The position numbers and the translations under genes are program-made. From Sphingomonadaceae bacterium (lineage in GTDB: Bacteria; Pseudomonadota; Alphaproteobacteria; Sphingomonadales; Sphingomonadaceae), in the NCBI GenBank assembly GCA_947451145.1, contig CANFXW010000002.1, positions 1 through 64,000 of the forward strand: 64,000 nt of DNA, written 5' to 3'. This document shows, one piece after another, positions 36,351-45,432 of this stretch; the stretch's first letter is position 1; each line of letters begins with the position of its first letter. A model generated the notes under the pieces. That model worked only from the letters and a program-made list of their open reading frames with translations, was not told where the DNA came from and ran no database searches.

Positions 36351-37325
36351 ATGCCGATCATAGCCGCAAGACGATATACCTCCGGGAAGCCCGGTGAGCA
36401 TGCCATCAAGATCGATGGTGGTCTGCGTGGCGATCTGGAGCCACGCCAGTTTGACTGGGTGGGCCTCGCCGAGCCAGGGGCTGAGGAAATGGCGACAGTG
36501 GCCTCGCAGTTCGGCCTGCACCCGCTGGCGGTGGAGGACGCACTTAATCCGCAACAAATGCCCAAAGTCGATATCTATGGGCGCCACCTGTTCATCGTCG
36601 CCCGCACGGCGGCGATCGAAGATGGCGATGCCATTGGCTATGGGCAGACAGCGCTGTTTCTGGGGCATGATTTTCTCATCACGGTCCGCTTTGGTTCGTC
36701 GCGGGCGCATTCCTCACTGCGCGAACGACTGGAAACGCATTCCGAGAATCTGGCCGAGGGCCCGGATTTTGTCGCCCACGCCATCCTCGATTTCATTGTC
36801 GACGGCTACCAGCCGCTGATCGACCATATCGAGGAAGCGGTGCAGGCGATGGAAGACAAGGCGATCTTTGCCTTCCCCGAACAATCGACCATCCGCCGCA
36901 TCTTCCGTCTTCGCCGCCAGATGCGGCGGTTCGAACGGATCATCGGCCCCATGGAAGAGGTCTGCGAGCGGTTGGCGACCACCGACCTGCCGGGCATCGA
37001 TACCTCCGCCCACATCTGGTTCCGCGACGTGCTCGATCACGTTCGCCGCGCGCTGGTGCGGGTGCGGGGTCTGAAGGAAACGCTGGCGAGCATCGTTGAA
37101 ACCGCCGGCTTGCTTGAACAGCACCGGCAGGGCGAAATGACCCGCAAGCTGGCGGCCTGGGCAGCGATCCTTGCCGTGCCGACGGCGATCGCGGGCATCT
37201 ATGGCATGAACTTTCGCTTCATGCCCGAGCTGGAGTGGCGATATGGCTATTTCGGCGTGCTGGCGCTGATCTTCGGCAGCTGCAGCTACCTGCTTTGGCG
37301 GTTCCGCAAGCTCGGCTGGATTTAG
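36351..37325 (+). CDS. corA: CorA family magnesium/divalent cation transporter
   Basis: 324 residues. A cytoplasmic N-terminal domain and long helix, then two C-terminal transmembrane helices joined by the selectivity loop YGMNF (GMN at 285-287). HPLAVEDALN is the usual N-terminal landmark. It assembles as a pentamer in the inner membrane. The CDF transporter gene follows 11 bases later, so the two metal transporters are probably co-transcribed. Confidence 0.95.
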   Translation: MPIIAARRYTSGKPGEHAIKIDGGLRGDLEPRQFDWVGLAEPGAEEMATVASQFGLHPLAVEDALNPQQMPKVDIYGRHLFIVARTAAIEDGDAIGYGQTALFLGHDFLITVRFGSSRAHSSLRERLETHSENLAEGPDFVAHAILDFIVDGYQPLIDHIEEAVQAMEDKAIFAFPEQSTIRRIFRLRRQMRRFERIIGPMEEVCERLATTDLPGIDTSAHIWFRDVLDHVRRALVRVRGLKETLASIVETAGLLEQHRQGEMTRKLAAWAAILAVPTAIAGIYGMNFRFMPELEWRYGYFGVLALIFGSCSYLLWRFRKLGWI

Positions 37326-37336
37326 GGGAATTATTG

Positions 37337-38251
37337 ATGGCTGGCGGAAGCCCACGCACAATCGTTATCGCGCTGGTCGCCAACCTTGGCATCGCGGTCG
37401 CCAAATTCGGCGCGGCGGCGGTGACGGGATCATCGGCGATGCTTACCGAGGGCGTGCACAGCCTTGTCGATTCGACCAATCAGGTAATGCTGCTCCACGG
37501 CCGCAAGCAGGCGCAGAAGCCGGCCGATGCGCTGCATCCCTTCGGCTATGGGCGCGAGCTTTATTTCTGGAGCTTCATCGTCGCTATTCTGGTCTTCGCG
37601 CTGGGTGCGGGGGTTTCGGTTTACGAAGGGGTGCAGCACATCCGCCATCCCGAACCGGCTGTCAGCCCCTTGATCGCCTTTATCGTGCTTGGCGTTTCCG
37701 GCGCGCTGGAGGGCTGGTCGACGCTCGAAGCGAAAAAGGATTTCGACCGGGCACGCGGCAAGCGGACGATCTGGCAGGAAGTGCGCCATTCAAAAGACGC
37801 GCCGACGCTGGTGGTCCTGCTCGAAAACACCGGCGCGATGTTCGGCCTGCTGTTCGCCGGAATGGGCCTCGCGCTCAGCCTGATTACCGGCAATCCGTTC
37901 TGGGACGGGCTGGCCTCGGTGCTGATCGGACTGGTGCTCGGTGCGCTCGCCATTCTGCTGTTGTATGAGGCGAAGAGCCTGCTGATCGGCGAAGCGGCAG
38001 ACGAAGAGGTGGTTGAGGCGATCCGCGCAGCCGCGCTTAGCCATGACGGGATCGAACGGGTGGATGAAGTGCTGACCCTGCACTCGTCGCCAGAGATGGT
38101 CACCTGCATCATCAGCGCCGATTTTGATGACGCGTTGAGCGCGCGCGATGTCGAACGCATTGTTTTCTCGATTGAAAAGAACGTCTCGGCTGCCTTCCCG
38201 ATGATCGCCCGGATCTATGTCAGGCCGTCGGACCCCAACGATGCCAAGTGA
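37337..38251 (+). CDS. Cation diffusion facilitator family transporter
   Basis: 304 residues from ATG 37337 (AGGGGAA upstream). About six transmembrane helices. TM2 carries the metal site region in MLTEGVHSLVDSTNQ, and the TM5 region has ENTGAMFGLLFAG. A cytoplasmic ZT-type domain ends the protein. Exports Zn, Fe, Mn or Co in exchange for protons; the metal cannot be read from the sequence. Operon partner of corA. Confidence 0.9.
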   Translation: MAGGSPRTIVIALVANLGIAVAKFGAAAVTGSSAMLTEGVHSLVDSTNQVMLLHGRKQAQKPADALHPFGYGRELYFWSFIVAILVFALGAGVSVYEGVQHIRHPEPAVSPLIAFIVLGVSGALEGWSTLEAKKDFDRARGKRTIWQEVRHSKDAPTLVVLLENTGAMFGLLFAGMGLALSLITGNPFWDGLASVLIGLVLGALAILLLYEAKSLLIGEAADEEVVEAIRAAALSHDGIERVDEVLTLHSSPEMVTCIISADFDDALSARDVERIVFSIEKNVSAAFPMIARIYVRPSDPNDAK

Positions 38252-38286
38252 TCCACCGGCTCTGCGCTGATCGTGCCAGCACATAA

Positions 38287-38304
38287 TTGTCGTCAAACTG
38301 TCAC
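38287..38304 (+). promoter_or_regulatory. Candidate Pho box upstream of the phosphate uptake genes
   Basis: TTGTCGT-CAAA-CTGTCAC: two 7-base units spaced 11 bases apart, matching the PhoB direct repeat CTGTCAT at 5 and 6 of 7 positions, 62 bases before the PhoU-like start. A third unit (CTTGGCC) is poor. The downstream genes support a phosphate link. Confidence 0.45.
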
Positions 38305-38366
38305 ATAACTTGGCCATTAGGCTGCCAGTGATTCGTATTGAGATGGATTTTGGAGGGTTTGATTCG

Positions 38367-39014
38367 ATGTTTGCATGGTTCCAGCGTTTGCTTCCCCACT
38401 CGGGTGACTTCTACGCAATGTTTGAGCGTCATGGCTCTGCGACGATTGCCGCTGCCGAGGCGCTTGATGCCATGGCTCGCGGATCGGTTGATACCGCAAC
38501 CGCCGTCCGCACCATCCGTGATCGTGAGCATGATGCCGACGAAGTGATCCGCGACGTGCTCCATGCTGTCCGCCAGACCTTCCTGACACCCTTTGATCGC
38601 GGCGCCATTACCTCGCTGATCAATGCCATGGACGATGTCATCGATGAGATGCAGTCGGCCGCCAACGCCGTCGAAATGTATGACGTGAAGGCCTTCGATC
38701 CGCAGATGCAGGAAATCGCAGCGATCACGCTCGAGGCCTCGCGCCTGATCGTCGAAGCCCTGCCGCTGCTGCGCGACGTTGCCCGCAACGGCCACCGCCT
38801 GCACGAACTGACCGGCCAGCTGGTCGCGCTCGAAGGCAAGGTAGACACGCTCTATACCTCGGGCATGAAGAGCCACTTCCAGGCCACCCGCGATGGTGCC
38901 AAGACGCTGGACTTCATCGTCACGCGCGAAATCTACAAGCATCTCGAGCGCATTGCCGACGCCTTTGAAGACGTCGCCAACGAAATCGATTCGCTCGTCA
39001 TCGATCACGCCTGA
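38367..39014 (+). CDS. DUF47 (PhoU-like) protein
   Basis: 215 residues from ATG 38367 with GGAGGG nine bases upstream. All-helical PhoU-like fold with acidic metal-binding motifs: REHDADEVIRDVLH and NAMDDVIDEMQ in the first bundle, FIVTREIYKHLERIADAFEDVANEI at the end. DUF47 proteins partner with Pit transporters and modulate phosphate uptake. The pit gene starts 28 bases downstream. Confidence 0.93.
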   Translation: MFAWFQRLLPHSGDFYAMFERHGSATIAAAEALDAMARGSVDTATAVRTIRDREHDADEVIRDVLHAVRQTFLTPFDRGAITSLINAMDDVIDEMQSAANAVEMYDVKAFDPQMQEIAAITLEASRLIVEALPLLRDVARNGHRLHELTGQLVALEGKVDTLYTSGMKSHFQATRDGAKTLDFIVTREIYKHLERIADAFEDVANEIDSLVIDHA

Positions 39015-39042
39015 TCGGCCTCAAGTACAAGGAACCCAGGCA

Positions 39043-40041
39043 ATGCATCAGCTTGCCCTTCCCTTGCTAATCGGCCTGATCATGGTCGCTTTGGCATTCG
39101 ATTTTCTCAACGGGTTGCATGACGCGGCAAATTCGATTGCCACAGTCGTGACAACCCGGCTTCTCTCGCCTGTCTGGGCCGTGGCTTTCGCTGCATTCTG
39201 CAACTTCTCGGCCTATTGGTTCATGGGGCTCAAGGTTGCCGACACCATCGGCAAGGGCATCATCAACAAGGACATCGTGACACCGGGCGTTGTGTTTGGC
39301 GCCTTGGCCGGAGCGATGTTCTGGAACATCGTCACCTGGCTGCGCGGCATTCCTTCGTCTTCCAGCCACGCCCTGATCGGCGGCCTGCTTGGCGCGGGCA
39401 TTGCCCATGGCGGGTTTGGCGTCATCGAAACCAAAAAGACCATCGAAACGATCTACGCGATCTTCCTTTCGCCAACGATCGGTTTCGTTCTCGCGATGCT
39501 TCTGGTGCTGCTCACCAGCTGGCTGTTCCGGGGTTTTCAGCCCAAGCGGGCAGAGGGTGTGTTCAAGGTAATGCATCTGTTTTCGAGCGCGGCCTATTCG
39601 GTCAGCCACGGCGCTAACGACGCGCAGAAGACGATGGGTATCATCACTGTTCTGCTCTATTCGACCGGACACATGGTTGGTGACTTCAAGACACCGCAGT
39701 GGGTGATCATCGCCTGCTACACGGCGATGGCAATGGGCACGATGTCTGGCGGATGGCGCATCATCAAGACGATGGGCAGCAAGATCACGAAGCTCAACCA
39801 CCATACCGGCTTCTGCGCTTCAACCGCCGGTTCGATTGTGGTGTTCGGGGCGACCGCGATCGGTATCCCTGTCTCAACCACCCATGTCATCACCGGTAGC
39901 GTGATCGGCACCGGGGCCGCCCGCAAGGCAAATTCGGTACGCTGGGGCGTTGCCGGACGCGTGATCACGGCATGGTTCATCACCATTCCGATCAGTGCTG
40001 CGGTTGGTGCCGTGGTCTATACGATCACCGGGGCATTCTGA
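39043..40041 (+). CDS. pit: Inorganic phosphate transporter, PiT family
   Basis: 332 residues from ATG 39043. Around ten transmembrane helices. The two PiT signature repeats are DFLNGLHDAANSIATVV near the N-terminus and YSVSHGANDAQKTMGII in the second half; SSSSHALIGG and STTHVITGS are the matching loops. Cation-coupled phosphate symport across the inner membrane. Forms a unit with the PhoU-like gene and ends at a clear terminator. Confidence 0.96.
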   Translation: MHQLALPLLIGLIMVALAFDFLNGLHDAANSIATVVTTRLLSPVWAVAFAAFCNFSAYWFMGLKVADTIGKGIINKDIVTPGVVFGALAGAMFWNIVTWLRGIPSSSSHALIGGLLGAGIAHGGFGVIETKKTIETIYAIFLSPTIGFVLAMLLVLLTSWLFRGFQPKRAEGVFKVMHLFSSAAYSVSHGANDAQKTMGIITVLLYSTGHMVGDFKTPQWVIIACYTAMAMGTMSGGWRIIKTMGSKITKLNHHTGFCASTAGSIVVFGATAIGIPVSTTHVITGSVIGTGAARKANSVRWGVAGRVITAWFITIPISAAVGAVVYTITGAF

Positions 40042-40066
40042 GACCAGCGCTCACATGTTCTAGCGC

Positions 40067-40097
40067 AAAAGGGTCAGCCGCAGGGCTGGCCCTTTTT
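40067..40097. terminator. Bidirectional Rho-independent terminator between pit and fliS
   Basis: AAAAGGGTCAGCC pairs with GGCTGGCCCTTTT (one mismatch) around a short loop, with T-runs on both strands. It serves the pit transcript and the end of the long flagellar operon. Confidence 0.88.
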
Positions 40098-40105
40098 GTT
40101 TCCAG

Positions 40106-40483
40106 TCAGGCCGAAGTCATCGCCTTCAAGATGTCGATGTAATCGCCGCGGATCGTCGCGATAGTGACCTCATCGAAAGCCAGCACGTTATCGAGCAAGG
40201 CCTTGCGCGTCGCCTCATAGAGGTGCCGCAGGGCCCATGCTACCTGCTCGTCACCGGTAACGCCGATCTGCAGCGCGGTGAGCGCGGACAGCGCCTTGGT
40301 GATCGCCTGGCTCTTGCCGCGATTGTCACCGGCCTGCGCCGCGTGCAGCGCCGATCCCAGCGCGCCGATCAGCTGTTCATAGCACAGCGTTACCAGCTGG
40401 CGCGGGTCTGATCCGCCAACGCGGGCATCAATCTCGACGCGGCGATAGGCGTCCTGCGGGGTGTGGCGGGCCAGGAGTGTCAT
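40106..40483 (-). CDS. fliS: Flagellar export chaperone FliS
   Basis: 125 residues from ATG 40483, whose A is the last base of the fliD stop (TGATG). A four-helix protein with DPRQLVTLCYEQLIGALGSAL and the helix ending WALRHLYEATRKALL. FliS holds flagellin C-termini unfolded until secretion. Last gene of the flagellar operon. Confidence 0.85.
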   Translation of the reverse strand: MTLLARHTPQDAYRRVEIDARVGGSDPRQLVTLCYEQLIGALGSALHAAQAGDNRGKSQAITKALSALTALQIGVTGDEQVAWALRHLYEATRKALLDNVLAFDEVTIATIRGDYIDILKAMTSA

Positions 40484-41916
40484 CAGTTCTTGCTCGCATT
40501 CCACGCCGCGATCTGGTTCTGCAGGAAGCTGAGCGTCGATTTCGACTGGCCAACCCCGGCATTCAGCTTGGCAAAGCGCGCAACCAATTGCGTGCGCAGC
40601 GCATCCTGCTTGGCCGAGAGCGCGGTCTGATCCTCGCCGACCTTGGTCTTCATCTTGGTGTATTTCGAAATCGAACCGCCGAGCGAGCTGGGGTTGGTCA
40701 CCGTCGTGGCATCGCGGGTGATCGCATCGAAGCTGGCGAAAACGCCATAAAGCCCGTTGGTGAACATCGCAGCGGCCCCGGCGGGATCAGCCTTTAGCGC
40801 CGCAGTAAGCCGCGCACCATCGAGTTTGAACGAGCCGTCACGCTGGGTGCCCAGCCCGATCTCGGCGAGCGTTTTGGGCTCGGTGCCGGTGGCATTTGGC
40901 ATGATGATCTGGCTGCCGAACTGCGATAGCGCCCGCAGCAGCGCGCGCGCGCCGGGATCCTGCGCGAGATCGCCAGACTTGGGATCGGTCGCATCGCGCA
41001 GTGCGGTCGCCACCTCGTTGAAGGCGGAAACCATTTCCTGCATGGCCCCGGTGATCGCTGTGCCGGGATCGCCGAATGAAATCTGTGTTGGCGCGCCGGT
41101 GTTGGTTGCTTTCAGTGCGAGGTTGAGGCCGGGGATGGCATCGGTGATGCTATTGCTGGCAGAGGTCATCGACAGACCGTCGATCTTGTAAGCGGCGTCT
41201 CCCGCGCTGGCTTTCAGCCGGGTGGCATCACCGGTCGGGCGCCATGCGAGATTTGCGAGGCCAGGATCGCCGACAGTTTCGCTGGCATCGAGCACGAAGC
41301 CGTTGGCGGCTCCGGTCTGCCCTTTGAGCACCAGTTGGGTGCCCGAAGTTGTCTGTGCGAGGTAGGCCGTGACCCCGGCATTGGCGCCGTTGATCGCAGC
41401 GGCCACATCGGCCAGCGTGGCCCCGGCGGCGATGGTGATGGGAACGGCGGCGTGGGCCGTATCCTGGGTGAAGCCGGTGCCTGCGACAGTGCCGAAGCGC
41501 AGGGTCAGGGTTCCCGATCCCACCGTGCTGGTCGAGGCGGCATAACCCTGGCTGGCGAGCGTTTGCGCCTGTGCCAGCGCGGTTACCTCAAGGCTGTAGG
41601 TCCCCTTTGGCCGCGCCGTTCCGGAAAGCGATGGCGTGGCGACGGAACCATTGGCGAGCGAAGGCTGCGGCGAAAGGTCGCCCGTCCGCACCCGGCTGCC
41701 GAGCGAGGCCGAGAGGTTGACCAGCATCGATTTGATCGAGCTGGCCGATGAGATTTCCTTGTCGAGCTTGTCGGACTGGCTGGCGAGGCGATCTGTCTTG
41801 GCCGCGAACTGCGCAGCGGCAAGGTTCTCCGCCAACGCGACCATATCAATCCCGGTCCCCCCGCCCAGTGCGGTGACGAGCTTGCTGGTGGCGGATGAGG
41901 TCGATGCGGTGGTCAT
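40483..41916 (-). CDS. fliD: Flagellar filament cap / hook-associated protein 2
   Basis: 477 residues. The N-terminal segment begins after a Ser/Thr-rich start (GGGTGIDMVALAENLAAAQF). The middle has strand-rich low-conservation sequence, and the C-terminal coiled coil (LSAKQDALRTQLVARFAKLNAGV) ends with the typical LQNQIAAWN. It caps the growing filament. It starts 58 bases downstream of flhB and is coupled to fliS by TGATG. Confidence 0.94.
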   Translation of the reverse strand: MTTASTSSATSKLVTALGGGTGIDMVALAENLAAAQFAAKTDRLASQSDKLDKEISSASSIKSMLVNLSASLGSRVRTGDLSPQPSLANGSVATPSLSGTARPKGTYSLEVTALAQAQTLASQGYAASTSTVGSGTLTLRFGTVAGTGFTQDTAHAAVPITIAAGATLADVAAAINGANAGVTAYLAQTTSGTQLVLKGQTGAANGFVLDASETVGDPGLANLAWRPTGDATRLKASAGDAAYKIDGLSMTSASNSITDAIPGLNLALKATNTGAPTQISFGDPGTAITGAMQEMVSAFNEVATALRDATDPKSGDLAQDPGARALLRALSQFGSQIIMPNATGTEPKTLAEIGLGTQRDGSFKLDGARLTAALKADPAGAAAMFTNGLYGVFASFDAITRDATTVTNPSSLGGSISKYTKMKTKVGEDQTALSAKQDALRTQLVARFAKLNAGVGQSKSTLSFLQNQIAAWNASKN

Positions 41917-41974
41917 GCCTTTCAGGACGGAATTTTGGCCCTGCAGTTAAGTGCCAATGCCCATCGCCGCTGGG

Positions 41975-43105
41975 CTAGGTTTCGAGCCGCCCCTCGGCAT
42001 CGAACCGCAAGGCCACCGGCACTTCGATAGTCGGAAGGCCGGGCGTCTCGCCACGCTTCAGGGCGAAAACGAAGGCCAGAACACCGGCCACTGCGCTGTA
42101 GAGTTCCTCGCGGATCATCTGATTTTCGCGGGTGGTGTAATAGACCGAGCGGGCCAGTGCCGGGATTTCAAGGCAGGGCACTGCCATTTCGGCAGCCAGT
42201 TCGCGCATCGCCAGCGCTTTTTCCCCGCGCCCCTTGGCCAGCACGATCGGGGCCGAGGCCTTCAGCGGGTCATAGGCCATGGCAACCGAGAAGTGCGTCG
42301 GGTTGGTCACGACAAACTGCGCCTCACGCATCGCGCGGTGCAGGCCGCCCTTGGCGATCTGGCGCTGGCGCTGGCGGATGGCCTGCTTCTTTTCCGGGCT
42401 GCCTTCTGCCTCCTTGTTTTCGTCGCGCAGGTCCTGATGGCTCATTCTCAGGCGCATGAAGCGGCGGACCCACTGGATCGGGAAGTCGATCAGCGCGATC
42501 AGCACCAGCCCCGCCGAAAGCGCGAACAGCAGCGAGGTAAGCGATGCCCAGCCAAGGCTGATCTTGCCGGCAAGGCTGGCGGAGGAGAGAGTGGGGAGCA
42601 GATCACCATGCTTGCGCGCCCAAACCCACGCGATCACGCCGAGCAGGGTGGCTTTGAGCAATCCCTTGCCAAGTTCCACCAGACCTTGGGGGCCAAAGAT
42701 GCGTTTCAGGCCGCTTGCGGGATTGATCCGAGAAGCCTTGGGGGCAAGGTTGCCCATCATCCAGCGCCCCTCGCCAAAGCCAAGCTGCGAGCCGATCGAA
42801 GCGGCGATCACCAGCACGCCGAGCAGCAGAACCGGCGGCAACACCGGGGCCAGCGCGCCGATCAGCATGTGCCCGGGAGCAAAGTCATCGATAGCCGCGC
42901 GGTCAAAGGTAAAGCCGCTTTGCAGGTCTCCCGCCAGCACGCCAAACAGCCAAGGCCCGGCGAACTTCAGCCAGGCCGCTCCGGCCAGCGCGGCCATGGC
43001 AGTGGCAAGGTCGCGGCTGCGCAGGACATCGCCCTTTTTCGCGGCGTCCTGCTTGCGTTTCTGGGTTGGGGCAAAGCTCTTCTCGCCCGAGGTCTCCTCG
43101 CTCAT
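41975..43105 (-). CDS. flhB: Flagellar export switch protein FlhB
   Basis: 376 residues. Four transmembrane helices and a cytoplasmic C-terminal domain with the autocleavage motif NPTH (268-271) in VVTNPTHFSVAM. The N-terminus GEKSFAPTQKRKQDAAKKGDV is typical. It switches export specificity from hook to filament subunits together with FliK. Four-base overlap with fliR. flhA is not in the window. Confidence 0.97.
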   Translation of the reverse strand: MSEETSGEKSFAPTQKRKQDAAKKGDVLRSRDLATAMAALAGAAWLKFAGPWLFGVLAGDLQSGFTFDRAAIDDFAPGHMLIGALAPVLPPVLLLGVLVIAASIGSQLGFGEGRWMMGNLAPKASRINPASGLKRIFGPQGLVELGKGLLKATLLGVIAWVWARKHGDLLPTLSSASLAGKISLGWASLTSLLFALSAGLVLIALIDFPIQWVRRFMRLRMSHQDLRDENKEAEGSPEKKQAIRQRQRQIAKGGLHRAMREAQFVVTNPTHFSVAMAYDPLKASAPIVLAKGRGEKALAMRELAAEMAVPCLEIPALARSVYYTTRENQMIREELYSAVAGVLAFVFALKRGETPGLPTIEVPVALRFDAEGRLET

Positions 43106-43884
43106 CGCGCGATCACCGCTTCGGCCTGATGCAGCGCAGTCGCGGTCAGTTCAGCCATGACATCGGGCAGCAGCGGAGCCGAAACAATCAGCGCCGCGAT
43201 CCCGGCAAGTACGCCCGCAGGCAGGCCGAGCGAGAACAGGTTGAGCGCCGGAGCCGTGCGGCTCAGCATGCCTGCGGCCAGCTGCACCAGCAGCAAAATC
43301 AGCGTTACCGGCAGGGCAATGGCGACGGCGGTGAGCAGCATCTCACTGCCATATCCTGCAATCATGCCAAGTCGCTCCGGCCCCAGCCAGGTATGGCCGG
43401 GCGGGAAAGTGGCGTAGCTCTTTACCACCAGATCGAGAAACAACAGGTGGCCGCCAAGCCCTAGGAACACCAGCGTCAGCACCACCGTGTAATATTGGCC
43501 CAGCGCCGGGCTGTGCGCACCGGTATTGGGATCGGCGGCAGTCGCGATTGACATGCCCATGCCTGCACCGATCACTTCGGCGGCGACAACCGGGGCGGCA
43601 AAGGCGATCTGCAGGACAAACCCCAGCGCAAGGCCGACCAGCACCTCGCCGCCAATCGCCAGCAGTCCGGGCGCGGAGAGCAGCGCTTCGGGCGCGGTAA
43701 CGTTGCTCCAGCCGCAGACCAGCACGGCGACGGCCCCGGTAACGATCACCCGTACCTGCATCGGCACGCCATTCGCGCCGAAGAAGGGGGCAGCGAGCAG
43801 CGCCGCGCCGATCCGCGTCATCACGAACAGCCAGCGCCAGAATTCGGCCTCAACCGGGCCAAGACCGAAGTTCAGGTGGATCAT
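43102..43884 (-). CDS. fliR: Flagellar export gate protein FliR
   Basis: 260 residues with about six hydrophobic helices. Landmarks: MTRIGAALLAAPFFGANGVPMQVRVIV at the start (split by loops) and GEVLVGLALGFVLQIAFAAPVVAAEVIG in the middle. Part of the FliPQR core of the export gate. Overlaps fliQ and flhB by four bases each (ATGA type). Confidence 0.95.
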   Translation of the reverse strand: MIHLNFGLGPVEAEFWRWLFVMTRIGAALLAAPFFGANGVPMQVRVIVTGAVAVLVCGWSNVTAPEALLSAPGLLAIGGEVLVGLALGFVLQIAFAAPVVAAEVIGAGMGMSIATAADPNTGAHSPALGQYYTVVLTLVFLGLGGHLLFLDLVVKSYATFPPGHTWLGPERLGMIAGYGSEMLLTAVAIALPVTLILLLVQLAAGMLSRTAPALNLFSLGLPAGVLAGIAALIVSAPLLPDVMAELTATALHQAEAVIAR

Positions 43885-44150
43885 TTTCCGATCCGCGCAA
43901 TCTCGTCGAAGATGTCAGTGGCGAAATCGGCGACCAGCCCCATCATTGATGCCCCCATCACCACCAGCACCAGCGCGATGATCGCCAGTTTGGGCACGAA
44001 GGTCAGCGTCTGCTCGGAAACCGAAGTCGCGGCCTGAACGATGCCGATGACGAGGCCGACAGCAAGGCTGGCGAGCAGCACTGGCGCAGCGACCAGCGCG
44101 GTCACCCAAAGCATCCGGTCAGCGAGGGAGAGGAGGGATGCGGTGTCCAT
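43881..44150 (-). CDS. fliQ: Flagellar export gate protein FliQ
   Basis: 89 residues, two transmembrane helices: the first around LWVTALVAAPVLLASLAVGL, followed by the conserved IVQAATSVSEQTLTFVPKL loop. Standard FliQ length and order between fliP and fliR. The start shares a base with the fliP stop (TAATG). Confidence 0.96.
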   Translation of the reverse strand: MDTASLLSLADRMLWVTALVAAPVLLASLAVGLVIGIVQAATSVSEQTLTFVPKLAIIALVLVVMGASMMGLVADFATDIFDEIARIGK

Positions 44151-44878
44151 TAGCCAAAACTCGCGGCAAGGCTGCCCATCAGCAGCGCCCAGCCGTCAAC
44201 CAGCACGAAAAGCAGCAGTTTGAATGGCAGCGAGACGATGGTCGGGCTCATCATCATCATGCCCAGACTCATCAGCACTGACGAGACGACAAGATCGATG
44301 ATCAGGAAGGGCAGGAACAGCATGAAGCCGATCTGGAAGGCGGTTTTGAGCTCACTGGTGACGAAAGCGGGTAACAGGATCGAGAAGGGCACGTCCTGGG
44401 GTGAATTGAAATGCGGGGCCTTGGCCATGTCGGCGAACATCGAAAGGTCGTGCTCGCGCGTCTGGCGCAGCATGAAGGTGCGGAATTCTCCGCCAGCTGC
44501 GCTGATCGCCTGCTCGGCATTGATCGTGCCCGCGCCGTAGGGGGTGATTGCGCTGGCGTTCACCCGCTCGAGCGTGGGCGCCATGATGAACAGCGAGAGG
44601 AACAGCGAGAGGCCGATCAGCACCTGATTGGGCGGGCTCTGTTGCAGGCCCAGGGCTTGCCGCAGGATGCCCATCACCACGAGGATGCGGGTAAAGCTGG
44701 TCATCATCAGCACAAGGCTGGGCAGAATGGTCAGCAGCCCCATGATCATCAGCAGCTGGAGCGACAGCGACATGCCGCTCGCCTGTCCGCCGTTCATGGT
44801 GGAAAAAGCGCGATCCAGCGCGCCCGGAATGGCCGACTGCGCGGTTGAGGCGGCGGAGAGCAGGGAAAACGCGCTCAT
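44150..44878 (-). CDS. fliP: Flagellar export gate protein FliP
   Basis: 242 residues with four transmembrane helices. The hallmark stretches are SLVLMMTSFTRILVVMGILR, ALGLQQSPPNQVLIGLSLFL, and PAFVTSELKTAFQIGFMLFL. The protein forms the export gate with FliQ and FliR. The N-terminal signal-like segment before residue 35 is poorly conserved. Overlaps fliO by four bases. Confidence 0.97.
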   Translation of the reverse strand: MSAFSLLSAASTAQSAIPGALDRAFSTMNGGQASGMSLSLQLLMIMGLLTILPSLVLMMTSFTRILVVMGILRQALGLQQSPPNQVLIGLSLFLSLFIMAPTLERVNASAITPYGAGTINAEQAISAAGGEFRTFMLRQTREHDLSMFADMAKAPHFNSPQDVPFSILLPAFVTSELKTAFQIGFMLFLPFLIIDLVVSSVLMSLGMMMMSPTIVSLPFKLLLFVLVDGWALLMGSLAASFG

Positions 44879-45144
44879 TCGCCTGACTCCCGTGCCGGCG
44901 CTTCGGCCAGTCGCACCAGCCCGTTGCGCGAAGCCGAGACAAGGATCTCGCGCCCGTGGAATTCGATCACCGCCAGCTTCAGCGTTGGCGAAAGCATGGT
45001 GGTTTCCACCACGCGAACCGCTTTGCTGCTGCCCGGTGCCGCGCCATATTTGGCCTGCATCTTCTGCATCAGCTTCAGGCTGCCCCAGATCAGCGCACCG
45101 ATCAGCGGCAGCAGGATCACCAGTTTGATTATATACCAGATCAT
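44875..45144 (-). CDS. fliO: Flagellar assembly protein FliO
   Basis: 89 residues: one N-terminal transmembrane helix (WYIIKLVILLPLIGALIWG) and a small cytoplasmic domain with RVVETTMLSPTLKLAVIEFHG and REILVSASRNG. FliO stabilises FliP during gate assembly. Its small size is typical. It lies between fliN and fliP, 6 bases after fliN. Confidence 0.88.
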   Translation of the reverse strand: MIWYIIKLVILLPLIGALIWGSLKLMQKMQAKYGAAPGSSKAVRVVETTMLSPTLKLAVIEFHGREILVSASRNGLVRLAEAPARESGE

Positions 45145-45150
45145 CGCCGC

Positions 45151-45420
45151 TCAGCCTTCCGAGCCGGGGGCAGGGGCATCCGCCATTTCGACGATCCGCA
45201 AGCCAAACCGGCCGCCCTCGGCAACAATCTCGCCCTTGGCGATCAGCTTGTCGTTGACCATCACATCGAGCAGCTCATCGGTCAGCCGCTCAAGCATGAC
45301 GACGCTTTCCTCGCCAAGGCCCAGCACGTCTTTCAGCTTCATTTCGGTGCGGCCAAGCTCGACCGACAGGCGGACGTTGACGTCCTTGAGCAGGTCGAAA
45401 CTGCGGGTCTGGGCATTCAT
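45151..45420 (-). CDS. fliN: Flagellar motor switch protein FliN
   Basis: 89 residues consisting essentially of one SpoA domain: DVNVRLSVELGRTEMKLKDVL, then LTDELLDVMVNDKLIAKGEIV and FGLRIVEM. Forms the bottom of the C ring. The short length, without an N-terminal extension, is normal. Lies 12 bases after fliM. Confidence 0.95.
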   Translation of the reverse strand: MNAQTRSFDLLKDVNVRLSVELGRTEMKLKDVLGLGEESVVMLERLTDELLDVMVNDKLIAKGEIVAEGGRFGLRIVEMADAPAPGSEG

Positions 45421-45432
45421 GCTATGCGTTCC

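Noticed and set aside
41951..43129. 392-codon plus-strand frame opposite flhB
   Set aside because: A shadow of flhB, whose NPTH motif and operon position are unambiguous.
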